Source: an uncultured Solobacterium sp. (GTDB taxonomy: Bacteria > Bacillota_I > Bacilli_A > Erysipelotrichales > Erysipelotrichaceae). From it: 5,876 nucleotides of DNA. The DNA is taken from positions 1 to 5,876 of the forward strand of contig CALEMV010000184.1 of the NCBI GenBank assembly GCA_937910655.1, given 5' to 3'. Positions 1 to 5,876 of the stretch are shown here, piece after piece. Within the stretch, counting starts at the first letter, position 1; each line of letters opens with the position of its first letter. The notes under the pieces are model-generated. The model was not told the origin of the DNA, searched no databases, and saw only the letters and a program-made list of their open reading frames with translations. The position numbers were made by a program, and so were the translations under genes.

Positions 1-860
1 TTCTTGTACTCGTCATAGTTATGTTGTACATGTGATAAACCAGCAAACAATACACTAATAGTTGCACCAGAGATTAATGAAGTAATCTGGGCAACCATGG
101 TCGTACCTGTCTTATAAATACCTAAGTAGTACTGAGAGAATAATGTTCCAAGCACAAAGATACCAGAATTAGTAACTAGCCATGAGGAGATTGTTTCCAT
201 CAAACTCCACATACAGAAATGTAACATTTCCTTTAACTTATCAAAACGATAAATCAATTGTGGTTTCCATGTTGAGAAGTATGTTAGTAATAATGTATTA
301 CATAACTCACCTGCAATATTACCGATGATGAGTGCCCAATAAGAGAATTTCATCAAGGCAAGAGGAACTGTCACAACTAATGGAATAAACTTAACAATAA
401 TACGGATAAAAGATAATTCCTTATAGTTTAAGTTCTTTCTAAAGATTGCGGCTTGGATACTACTGAAGGATGTCATCGGTAGAATTGCTGCACCAATATA
501 AATCACTTTACCCATACCAGGATTACCAACAACCGTCGCAATCTGTTCTGCAAACAAGAATATTAACAACCACAATAACAGAGAAATAGAAATATTCGTC
601 CAGAATGCAACGTTGATGGATAAATCTTCATCTTCTTTTGTTTTAAATTGATGCTGAACTACATATTTCTGGAAGCCGGCATCTGTAAAAATATCCGCAA
701 ACGATACAATCATCGTCACCGTCGCAACAACACCAAATTCTTCTGGCACTAAGATACGTGCCAAAATCATGTTTGTAATTGGAGATATAATTTTTACAAT
801 AATTTCTGTGAAGATAGACCACTTTGCAGCACTACCAACACGTTCATTGATGTTACTCAT
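1..860 (-). CDS. Wzx-type oligosaccharide flippase (MOP superfamily), C-terminus cut by window edge
   Basis: Predicted multi-pass membrane protein that flips the undecaprenyl-linked repeat unit from the inner to the outer face of the membrane. My translation from the ATG at 860 gives 286 codons with no stop before the left edge. The family is usually about 470-500 residues, so roughly 40% is missing. The N-terminus (MSNINERVGSAAKWSIFTEI) leads into a first helix and then a LARILVPEEFGVVA segment at about 33-46. This is typical of the polysaccharide-export branch of the MOP superfamily (PF01943/PF13440-like). Hydrophobic segments lie near residues 15-35, 43-60, 85-105, 118-138, 152-170, 173-195, 218-240 and 255-275. 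The start is fixed by a GGAGG site four bases upstream that follows directly on the stop codon of the polymerase gene, 9 bp away. Position after a Wzy polymerase in a glycosyltransferase operon supports the role. The exact substrate cannot be read from sequence. An exporter of another lipid-linked glycan, such as teichuronic acid, is the main alternative. Confidence 0.9.
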   Translation of the reverse strand, partial: MSNINERVGSAAKWSIFTEIIVKIISPITNMILARILVPEEFGVVATVTMIVSFADIFTDAGFQKYVVQHQFKTKEDEDLSINVAFWTNISISLLLWLLIFLFAEQIATVVGNPGMGKVIYIGAAILPMTSFSSIQAAIFRKNLNYKELSFIRIIVKFIPLVVTVPLALMKFSYWALIIGNIAGELCNTLLLTYFSTWKPQLIYRFDKLKEMLHFCMWSLMETISSWLVTNSGIFVLGTLFSQYYLGIYKTGTTMVAQITSLISGATISVLFAGLSHVQHNYDEYK

Positions 861-872
861 GAATCCTCCTTA
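861..872 (-). promoter_or_regulatory. Ribosome binding site of the flippase gene, abutting the polymerase stop codon
   Basis: On the minus strand the sequence reads TAAGGAGGATTC followed by ATG. The TAA stop of the polymerase gene (872-870) runs straight into the GGAGG Shine-Dalgarno core (869-865), with four bases before the start at 860. Ribosomes finishing the polymerase gene would sit on this site, which suggests linked translation of the two membrane proteins. The coupling is inferred; the sequence layout is seen directly. Confidence 0.8.
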
Positions 873-2282
873 CTCTGTTACTGGCTTTTTCGTATCGATT
901 GCAATACTGATTTTTCTTAACAACCAGAACACAAATACAAAGTAGAACAGGTAATTAAACATATCATATATACCTCTACGTGGTAGGGTAAACATTGCAT
1001 ATGTCATAGACATTTGTACATAATATCGGAATGGTGATAATTTCTCTTTCGTACAGTTCAGGATGTTTGCTGCTACAATTCCAATAATAAATATTGCAAT
1101 CACACCAAACCATGCAAAGTTATGATACGCCTCTGCAGTCAAACTATAACCAATTCCGAAATTCGCTTTTACGTATGCTGTTAACCATCCCTCAACAGAC
1201 GCATTTGTAATCGTACGTAATAAACCACTTGGATCAATAAATGATGGTAAAAATCCAATAATCGATCCCAAGTAGGAAAGCCCATACGTATATGGGATTG
1301 ATTGCGGTGAGGCACCAACAACTACCATCATTGGGAAACAAGACCATCCAAGGCTACCTATAAAGTTAACAAATACATCAAGGATAGATTTTGACCCGAT
1401 TCCAACACCACCTGCCAGTCGAGCTTCAGCCAGGTAATTCGAAATACCCATTAAGCCTACTCCAAAAACAATAATGGCAAGAACCTTACTAAATTTTATC
1501 TTTTTTGCATTATTAAACTTCATTAACATCAATGTACCAGCAAGACCAATACTAAATGTACGTTGTCCTACAATTAGATACGCAAGCGTATGAATAATCA
1601 TCAGAATCTCATAAATAACCTGCGTTTTTCTCTTATTGATATTTACAATCCAAAGCAGAATTAGTGACGGTATATAGAATATGGAGATACGATCAAAAAT
1701 TCCTAATCTTGCTAGAAAAGCAGCGGTACTACCAACACGAAGTGCTTCATAACCATATCTAAGAGTAATTAGCACTTGTACAGAGGTTATAATAAGCATT
1801 GCTGGAGCAGAAATCCAAAATAGTAACTTTCCAACTCTCTTTAAATGATAGATATTCATTTCTTCAGTCAGAACAAACTGTTTTTCTTTTACACCCACCA
1901 TAACACCTGCAAGCATTAATGCTTGAATAGATAAAAGTGTAAACTGCGCTACTATTAACACTGCCTCTTCAGACGCAAACTTCGAATAAAATGGGTGCTG
2001 GAATACATAGTCATACTGTACACCTAGCCCATACAAGTAAAATTGACCAAATTGAAAGACACAAAAAGCCATAAAGAACAACGAGAATGCCGTGAAGATT
2101 TTTTCATTAATTACAGCATATGTAATAAATAAAACAGTACTAACAAAAAGCCCATATGCACCCCAAAAACGAAGACTATCAATCTTCATCCCAAATGTCA
2201 TAAACAAGCTAATTGCAAGTAGTACAATATTAAGATACACACCTACCAATCGATATTTTGTTGTATGAATCTTAGGCATCAT
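870..2282 (-). CDS. wzy: Wzy-type O-antigen/capsule repeat-unit polymerase
   Basis: Predicted polymerase that joins lipid-linked repeat units on the outer side of the membrane. The 470-residue product is hydrophobic throughout. Likely membrane segments lie near residues 12-32, 38-58, 62-85, 106-130, 152-174, 198-214, 222-239, 243-256, 267-284, 300-323, 334-348, 390-408, 420-433 and 440-457. A loop around 325-390 ends in GIGYSLTAEAYHNF (376-389). The tail contains LPRRGIYDMFNY (433-444). Both stretches match my memory of the Gram-positive Wzy family (PF14296-like). Length is normal for that family. The ATG at 2282 overlaps the TGA of the upstream GT2 gene as ATGA; a second ATG follows immediately, so the protein begins Met-Met. 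Arginine-rich spots (QRTF at 240-243, PRR at 435-437) could bind the glycan pyrophosphate, but that is inference. An O-antigen ligase-like protein is the main alternative. It is less likely here, between glycosyltransferases and a flippase in a Gram-positive-type operon. Confidence 0.83.
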   Translation of the reverse strand: MMPKIHTTKYRLVGVYLNIVLLAISLFMTFGMKIDSLRFWGAYGLFVSTVLFITYAVINEKIFTAFSLFFMAFCVFQFGQFYLYGLGVQYDYVFQHPFYSKFASEEAVLIVAQFTLLSIQALMLAGVMVGVKEKQFVLTEEMNIYHLKRVGKLLFWISAPAMLIITSVQVLITLRYGYEALRVGSTAAFLARLGIFDRISIFYIPSLILLWIVNINKRKTQVIYEILMIIHTLAYLIVGQRTFSIGLAGTLMLMKFNNAKKIKFSKVLAIIVFGVGLMGISNYLAEARLAGGVGIGSKSILDVFVNFIGSLGWSCFPMMVVVGASPQSIPYTYGLSYLGSIIGFLPSFIDPSGLLRTITNASVEGWLTAYVKANFGIGYSLTAEAYHNFAWFGVIAIFIIGIVAANILNCTKEKLSPFRYYVQMSMTYAMFTLPRRGIYDMFNYLFYFVFVFWLLRKISIAIDTKKPVTE

Positions 2283-2300
2283 AGGTTCTTACCAAACTTT
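2279..2300 (-). promoter_or_regulatory. ATGA stop/start overlap with weak ribosome binding site
   Basis: The TGA stop of the GT2 gene (2281-2279) lies inside the ATGA that begins the polymerase gene (ATG 2282-2280). Upstream of this ATG the minus strand reads GGTAAGAACCT, with no clear AGGAGG. The clearest other starts in the window have a GGAGG core. The polymerase is therefore probably translated by re-initiation or coupling to the GT2 gene, which would tie its level to that enzyme and keep it low. The overlap is seen; the coupling is inferred. Confidence 0.7.
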
Positions 2301-3091
2301 CTCTTATGATAATAACGGATGAGTGCCTGTGGTACGAGTCCGTGAAGAATATGCTTGAATGCATAGTAGTTTTCACTGACAGGTAATCCCAATTTCTTTC
2401 TCCAATGAAGTGCTAGTTTACATGCGTCAACGCGGAATTGGAACTTACGCTTTTTCATTGAAGTACGATTTTCACGATAATTTAAAACAATCTCGTCTAA
2501 ATTGTATGCCTTCTTATTGGCATACATTAACTTACACCAGAGATCATAATCCTCTGTACGACTTGTTAAAGCTGAAACAGTATAGCCACCAACTTCTACA
2601 AGATCTTTTTTGCGAATCATTACAGTTGGATGAACAATTGGATGATAACGATAGATATTGCGAGCATTGAGTTCAACTGAACACTTTCTGATACCCCAAA
2701 TTCCATCTTCATCAAATAACTTGATGTTCGCTGATACAAAAGATACATCTGGATGAGCATCCAAATACGCAACTTCTTTTGCAAATCGCTCTGGTAATGA
2801 AACATCATCATCATCCATACGTGCAATATATTCACCACGTGTATATTCAATACAACGGTTTAAAGACGCAGCTAAACGCAAGTTCTTCTCATTATGAAGA
2901 ACTTGGAATTTATCTGGATACTTTTCTGCATACCCTTTTAGAATCTGATATGTGTTATCCGTTGAACAATCATCACAAACAACCAACTCCCAATCTTGGA
3001 ATGTTTGGTCTAAAAGAGATTGAATCGCATCACTAATATATTTTTCGCCATTATAACTGGCCATAATTACAGATACTTTATACTGACTCAT
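2279..3091 (-). CDS. Glycosyltransferase family 2 (GT-A fold), EpsE-like
   Basis: Predicted cytoplasmic, membrane-associated inverting glycosyltransferase adding a sugar from a nucleotide donor to the growing lipid-linked repeat unit. The 270 residues begin with the GT2 signature KVSVIMASYNGEKYI (5-19). The nucleotide-binding acidic pair follows at D40-D41 (VVCDDCSTDNT). The metal-binding DxD region is at 93-96, here four aspartates in ARMDDDDVSLP. The probable catalytic-base region is TEDYDLW (179-185). It resembles B. subtilis EpsE as I remember it: RLAASLN (72-78), the YIAR-x-D-x-DD motif, and a basic tail with YHKRK (261-265). The start at 3091 has a perfect AAAGGAGG site (3104-3097) five bases upstream, and the gene lies 15 bp after the GT4 gene. 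Its end overlaps the polymerase start by 4 bp. The sugar and linkage cannot be told from sequence. The family assignment is firm; the EpsE relationship is from recalled similarity. Confidence 0.93.
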   Translation of the reverse strand: MSQYKVSVIMASYNGEKYISDAIQSLLDQTFQDWELVVCDDCSTDNTYQILKGYAEKYPDKFQVLHNEKNLRLAASLNRCIEYTRGEYIARMDDDDVSLPERFAKEVAYLDAHPDVSFVSANIKLFDEDGIWGIRKCSVELNARNIYRYHPIVHPTVMIRKKDLVEVGGYTVSALTSRTEDYDLWCKLMYANKKAYNLDEIVLNYRENRTSMKKRKFQFRVDACKLALHWRKKLGLPVSENYYAFKHILHGLVPQALIRYYHKRKFGKNL

Positions 3092-3106
3092 TCAATCCTC
3101 CTTTAC

Positions 3107-4243
3107 TTAATCTTTCTCGATTAATAAATAAATCTCCTTCATCTTCTCCATGACTGCTTCTAGTGAGAAGTTTTGAATAAATGCTTGATTGGACGCTTTG
3201 TAACTAGCCCAATCACCATCTAAGACCTTTTGAATTGCATGTAAGCAACTTTCTGTAGAGAATGGATCAAACAGTTCTCCACGACTTTCATCGATTAAAT
3301 CTGAATTTCCACGAATCTTACTAACAACACATGGTAGTCCTGTCGCCATTGCTTCCATTAAACTAACGGATAATCCCTCGCGATAGGATGGGAATACAAA
3401 GATATCTGACATCGCATAGATTTCTGATACATCTCTACGATATCCAAGTATATGTACTCTATCTGCAACTTTTAACTCTTCTGCAAGTTTTTGGTTATAG
3501 CCATCTAAATGATCAATACCAACAATTGCATAATGTACATTCTCTGGAAGTTGTGTTAATGCATGGATAACACGTTGGTGATTCTTATTCTCATTGAGCT
3601 CACCAACGCTAAGCAGTAATGTACAATCTACAGGAATATTTAATTCTGTACGTTTCTTTTGTACATCGATTTCTGCTTTACCAAATTTATTTAAATCGAT
3701 GCCTACACCAGGTATATACATCGTATGTTTTGCATGCATATGATTCTTTGCACGCATGTAATCTTCTTGGTTGATTGTAATTAGGATATCCGTCATAAAT
3801 GACGCATACCACTCTGCTGGATACAGTAATATCCAGTTTTTCTTTGGAGCACCTTTGAAGAAATGGAAACCATGTGCTGTATACATCACTTTTGTATGTG
3901 TACTACGTCCCACAAGTCTTGCAATTAAACTTGCGATTGGTGTATGGCAATGAATGAAAGAAAACTTCTGTTCTTTTACAATTGACTTTAACTGTTTGTA
4001 ACACTGATAGTTTTTAGGATCTGTGATTTTACGCGAAAAAGGAATTTGGTAAAATACCACATTCTTTTCCGTTAGTTCCTTTTTAAAATCAGCAATCTCT
4101 TCTTCAGAGATATTGTTTCCATCCACAAAATTACACGCAACCTGTACTTGATAGCCCATCTTTTGAAGTAAATCAATCAATGGCATGCAGAAGTACTTAA
4201 TCATCGATGCAATTGTAGTAACAATCAATACTTTTCTTTCCAT
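3107..4243 (-). CDS. Glycosyltransferase family 4 (GT-B fold), EpsD-like
   Basis: Predicted retaining glycosyltransferase at the cytoplasmic face of the membrane, extending the lipid-linked oligosaccharide. The 378 residues show the two-domain GT-B layout. The N-terminal acceptor domain starts KVLIVTT (4-10) and carries IHCHTPIAS (97-105) and TAHGFHFFKGAP (122-133). The linker motif is IPGVGID (177-183). The C-terminal donor domain starts LLSVGELNENKNH (210-222) and contains the EX7E motif, EGLSVSLME (E289 to E297), expected to bind the nucleotide-sugar donor. Length is typical. HCHTP and YTAHGFHFFKGAP match what I recall of B. subtilis EpsD and related capsule enzymes. No signal peptide or membrane helix is seen; the hydrophobic, basic face of the N-terminal domain usually gives membrane contact. 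The ATG at 4243 has a GAGGA site (4252-4248) four bases upstream and lies 12 bp after the phosphoglycosyl transferase gene. Donor and acceptor are unknown. Confidence 0.93.
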   Translation of the reverse strand: MERKVLIVTTIASMIKYFCMPLIDLLQKMGYQVQVACNFVDGNNISEEEIADFKKELTEKNVVFYQIPFSRKITDPKNYQCYKQLKSIVKEQKFSFIHCHTPIASLIARLVGRSTHTKVMYTAHGFHFFKGAPKKNWILLYPAEWYASFMTDILITINQEDYMRAKNHMHAKHTMYIPGVGIDLNKFGKAEIDVQKKRTELNIPVDCTLLLSVGELNENKNHQRVIHALTQLPENVHYAIVGIDHLDGYNQKLAEELKVADRVHILGYRRDVSEIYAMSDIFVFPSYREGLSVSLMEAMATGLPCVVSKIRGNSDLIDESRGELFDPFSTESCLHAIQKVLDGDWASYKASNQAFIQNFSLEAVMEKMKEIYLLIEKD

Positions 4244-4255
4244 TTAATCCTCAAT

Positions 4256-4900
4256 TTATTTTGACTTATCTTTGAGAGTACCTGTACCACCCTCAACAAC
4301 CCCATCGTGTCTTGCGACACTGAAGATTGTCATAATGAAGCATTTACAGTCCATCATAAATCCCATCTTCTCAACATACTCACCATCGAGTTTTGCCTTA
4401 ACAGGAATTTCCAATTCATCTCTACCATTTACCTGTGCCCAACCAGTTAGACCAGGAGTAATATCATTGGCACCGTATTTATCACGTTCTTCAATCAAAT
4501 CATATTGATTCCATAATGCTGGACGTGGTCCAATGATAGACATCTTGCCAACTACAATCTGTAAAATCTGTGGTAGCTCATCTAAACTTGTTTGACGCAA
4601 GAACTTACCGATCTTTGTAATATATGCATCTGGTGAAGATAATAGATGCGTTGGCATATCCTTAGGGGCATCTGTACGCATTGTTCTAAACTTCCAGATA
4701 TTAAAGTATGTCTTATTCTTACCAACACGCTTTTGTTTAAAGATAACTGGACCTTTAGAATCTAGTTTTATCGCTATCACAATCGCAATCAATAATGGAG
4801 ATAATACGATTAATCCGCATACAGACAGAACTAAATCTATCAATCTCTTTATTGGTAAATAACATTTCTGCTTGAATGTAAGTGTATGTTTTTGATTCAT
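4256..4900 (-). CDS. Undecaprenyl-phosphate sugar-1-phosphate transferase (small monotopic phosphoglycosyl transferase)
   Basis: Initiating enzyme of the repeat unit: it moves a sugar-1-phosphate from a UDP-sugar onto undecaprenyl phosphate at the inner face of the membrane. The 214 residues form just the bacterial sugar transferase core (PF02397), as in PglC and S. aureus CapM, without the multi-helix N-terminal part of WbaP-type enzymes. A basic start (YLPIKRLID) leads into one hydrophobic segment, about 21-45. It contains a Ser-Pro (34-35), the sort of break that makes the re-entrant helix in PglC. Then come FKQKRVG (54-60), WKFRTM (69-74), the catalytic Asp-Glu pair in SLDELPQ (D107-E108), IGPRPALWNQYDLI (123-136) and PGLTGWAQVNGRDE (149-162). 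The tail EGGTGTL is shared with many Firmicutes relatives, as I recall. The ATG at 4900 has GGAGGG (4909-4904) just upstream, 24 bp after the dehydratase gene. Which sugar is used is discussed under findings. Confidence 0.95.
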   Translation of the reverse strand: MNQKHTLTFKQKCYLPIKRLIDLVLSVCGLIVLSPLLIAIVIAIKLDSKGPVIFKQKRVGKNKTYFNIWKFRTMRTDAPKDMPTHLLSSPDAYITKIGKFLRQTSLDELPQILQIVVGKMSIIGPRPALWNQYDLIEERDKYGANDITPGLTGWAQVNGRDELEIPVKAKLDGEYVEKMGFMMDCKCFIMTIFSVARHDGVVEGGTGTLKDKSK

Positions 4901-4924
4901 ATTCCCTCCACTATCACTTAGTCA

Positions 4925-5876
4925 CTAATCTTTTGGTACGTATGTTGGCACGATATTTGAAACAATCTGTTTGATATTTGGTGATTCAGAATTGGCTGCC
5001 TTTTCTAGTTCTTCTAATTGTACCATGAACTCATCATCGTCCATGGAGATAGGATGACCGATACTAATCATCTTATTTTCAGTTGTCTGCATACCTTCTT
5101 CATCCATCAAGCGCTCTTCATAGAGCTTTTCTCCTGGACGTAGGCCTGTATACTTCACTTCAATATCAACATCTGGGATATAACCAGATAAACGAATTAG
5201 CTTTCTTGCCATATCGTCAATCTTCACTGGATCACCCATATCCAATACGAATACGTCTCCATCATATTCCTGTGCATAGTAAGCTGCTTGTAATACCAAG
5301 GCAACTGCTTCAGGAATAGTCATGAAGTAACGAATAATATTCTTATCTGTAACTGTAACTGGACCACCTGCTTCAATCTGTTTCTTAAATAATGGAATAA
5401 CAGATCCACTTGATCCAAGTACGTTACCAAATCGAACAGCAGAGAACTTCGTATACTGTGTTAAACCTTTCTCTTGTGCTAGACGATGAGAGCGACGATT
5501 CATCATCTGAATAATCATTTCACATAGACGCTTAGAAGCACCCATGATATTTGTAGGGTTAACCGCCTTATCTGTACTGATCAATACAAACCACTTTACG
5601 TTATGACGGATTGCGGCATCCGCAACATTGTATGTACCCATAACATTATTTTTGATTGCTTCGTTAGGGCTATCTTCCATTAGTGGAACATGTTTATGTG
5701 CAGCCGCATGGAAGATAATATCTGGCTTGTATTCATCCATGATGCTATCAAGACGAGACATGTTACGAACACTACCAATTAAAGTAATTAAGTTTAAGGA
5801 ATTACCATACTTCTTCTTTAGCTCAAGTTGAATCCAATATGCATTTCCTTCAAAAATATCAAAGATAATCAAAGCT
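4925..5876 (-). CDS. capD: CapD/EpsC-type nucleoside-diphosphate-sugar 4,6-dehydratase, N-terminal half cut by window edge
   Basis: Likely UDP-N-acetylglucosamine (or related UDP-HexNAc) 4,6-dehydratase/epimerase of the extended SDR family, making a 4-keto-6-deoxy intermediate for a deoxy-amino sugar. The visible 316 residues are open to the right edge. The TTG at 5872 is an internal Leu codon (…ALIIFDIFEGNAYWIQ…), not a start. Counting that Leu as 1: HAAAHKHVPLMEDSP at 55-69, STDKAVNPTNIMGASKR at 99-115, VRFGNVLGSSGSVIP at 146-160, RYFMT at 181-185 and GLRPGEKLYEE at 243-253. These are diagnostic of the PF02719 family. The NAD-binding GxxGxxG, and in the long forms (about 600 residues) four membrane helices plus a CoA-binding-like domain, would lie outside the window. 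Met replaces the usual catalytic Tyr (M110 with K114), as in the WbpM/CapD membrane branch. It therefore probably belongs to that long form rather than the soluble FlaA1 form. Ends in TAG, 24 bp before the transferase start. Confidence 0.95.
   Translation of the reverse strand, partial: ALIIFDIFEGNAYWIQLELKKKYGNSLNLITLIGSVRNMSRLDSIMDEYKPDIIFHAAAHKHVPLMEDSPNEAIKNNVMGTYNVADAAIRHNVKWFVLISTDKAVNPTNIMGASKRLCEMIIQMMNRRSHRLAQEKGLTQYTKFSAVRFGNVLGSSGSVIPLFKKQIEAGGPVTVTDKNIIRYFMTIPEAVALVLQAAYYAQEYDGDVFVLDMGDPVKIDDMARKLIRLSGYIPDVDIEVKYTGLRPGEKLYEERLMDEEGMQTTENKMISIGHPISMDDDEFMVQLEELEKAANSESPNIKQIVSNIVPTYVPKD

Noticed and set aside
2804..2815. Tandem ATC x4 (Asp codons) as a possible phase-variation repeat
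   Set aside because: Four trinucleotide units are too few to suggest slippage. Changes would be in frame, and the run encodes the catalytic Asp motif D93-D96.
2620..2850. Minus-strand 76-codon frame inside the GT2 gene
   Set aside because: It is an out-of-frame shadow of the GT2 coding sequence and shows no independent motif.
2410..3036. Two plus-strand open frames (2410-2670 and 2779-3036), the second with a His-rich stretch
   Set aside because: They lie antisense inside the GT2 gene, which has complete family motifs. The His run is the antisense reading around the Asp-rich DxD region. There is no good ribosome binding site and no recognisable domain.
3388..3953. Plus-strand frames at 3388-3570 and 3771-3953
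   Set aside because: Both are short antisense frames within the well-supported GT4 gene, with no family resemblance.
4272..4508. Plus-strand 78-codon frame
   Set aside because: It is antisense to the conserved C-terminal half of the phosphoglycosyl transferase. The Pro/Ser-rich translation is a by-product of that coding strand.
5083..5831. Plus-strand frames at 5083-5319 and 5628-5831
   Set aside because: They are antisense to conserved dehydratase motifs (RPGEKLYEE and HAAAHKHVPL regions) and have no support of their own.
5870..5872. TTG as a possible start of the dehydratase gene
   Set aside because: The frame stays open to the window edge, and the residues around it (ALIIFDIFEGNAYW) are an internal family motif that follows the NAD-binding glycine motif. 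The TTG codes for an internal Leu.
1..5876. An undescribed defence, mobile or regulatory system
   Set aside because: Every part of the window belongs to six recognisable polysaccharide genes with junctions of 24 bp or less. There are no transposase, inverted repeats, direct repeats, RNA genes, or hairpins followed by T-runs at the gene junctions.

Overview
The window is AT-rich and carries six genes, all read from the minus strand (right to left). They form one tightly packed stretch of a surface-polysaccharide (capsule/exopolysaccharide) gene cluster. Strong AGGAGG-type ribosome binding sites, the AT-rich composition and the best-recognised relatives (Bacillus subtilis Eps proteins, Staphylococcus aureus Cap proteins) point to a low-GC Gram-positive host (Bacillota). 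I cannot name the genus. An Erysipelotrichia-, Clostridia- or Bacilli-type bacterium would all fit.

Layout in transcription order: (1) 5876-4925, C-terminal half of a membrane-type CapD/EpsC nucleotide-sugar 4,6-dehydratase, cut by the right edge; (2) 4900-4256, a small monotopic phosphoglycosyl transferase that starts the lipid-linked repeat unit; (3) 4243-3107, an EpsD-like GT4 glycosyltransferase; (4) 3091-2279, an EpsE-like GT2 glycosyltransferase; (5) 2282-870, a polytopic Wzy-type polymerase; (6) 860-1, N-terminal part of a Wzx-type flippase, cut by the left edge. The junctions are 24, 12, 15, -4 and 9 bp, and no promoter or terminator is visible between genes. The genes are therefore almost certainly co-transcribed from a promoter to the right of the window. 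There is no non-coding stretch longer than 24 bp.

Together they describe a Wzx/Wzy-dependent pathway. The dehydratase starts making a deoxy-amino sugar nucleotide. The phosphoglycosyl transferase places the first sugar phosphate on undecaprenyl phosphate at the inner face of the membrane. The GT4 and GT2 enzymes extend it. Wzx flips the lipid-linked unit and Wzy polymerises it outside. Chain-length control genes (Wzc/Wzd/Wze type), the rest of the sugar-nucleotide pathway and any decorating enzymes would lie outside the window. I see no mobile element, RNA gene, CRISPR array or sign of a new system. The points of interest are the predicted first sugar, the EpsE-like protein, and the unknown linkage made by the polymerase.
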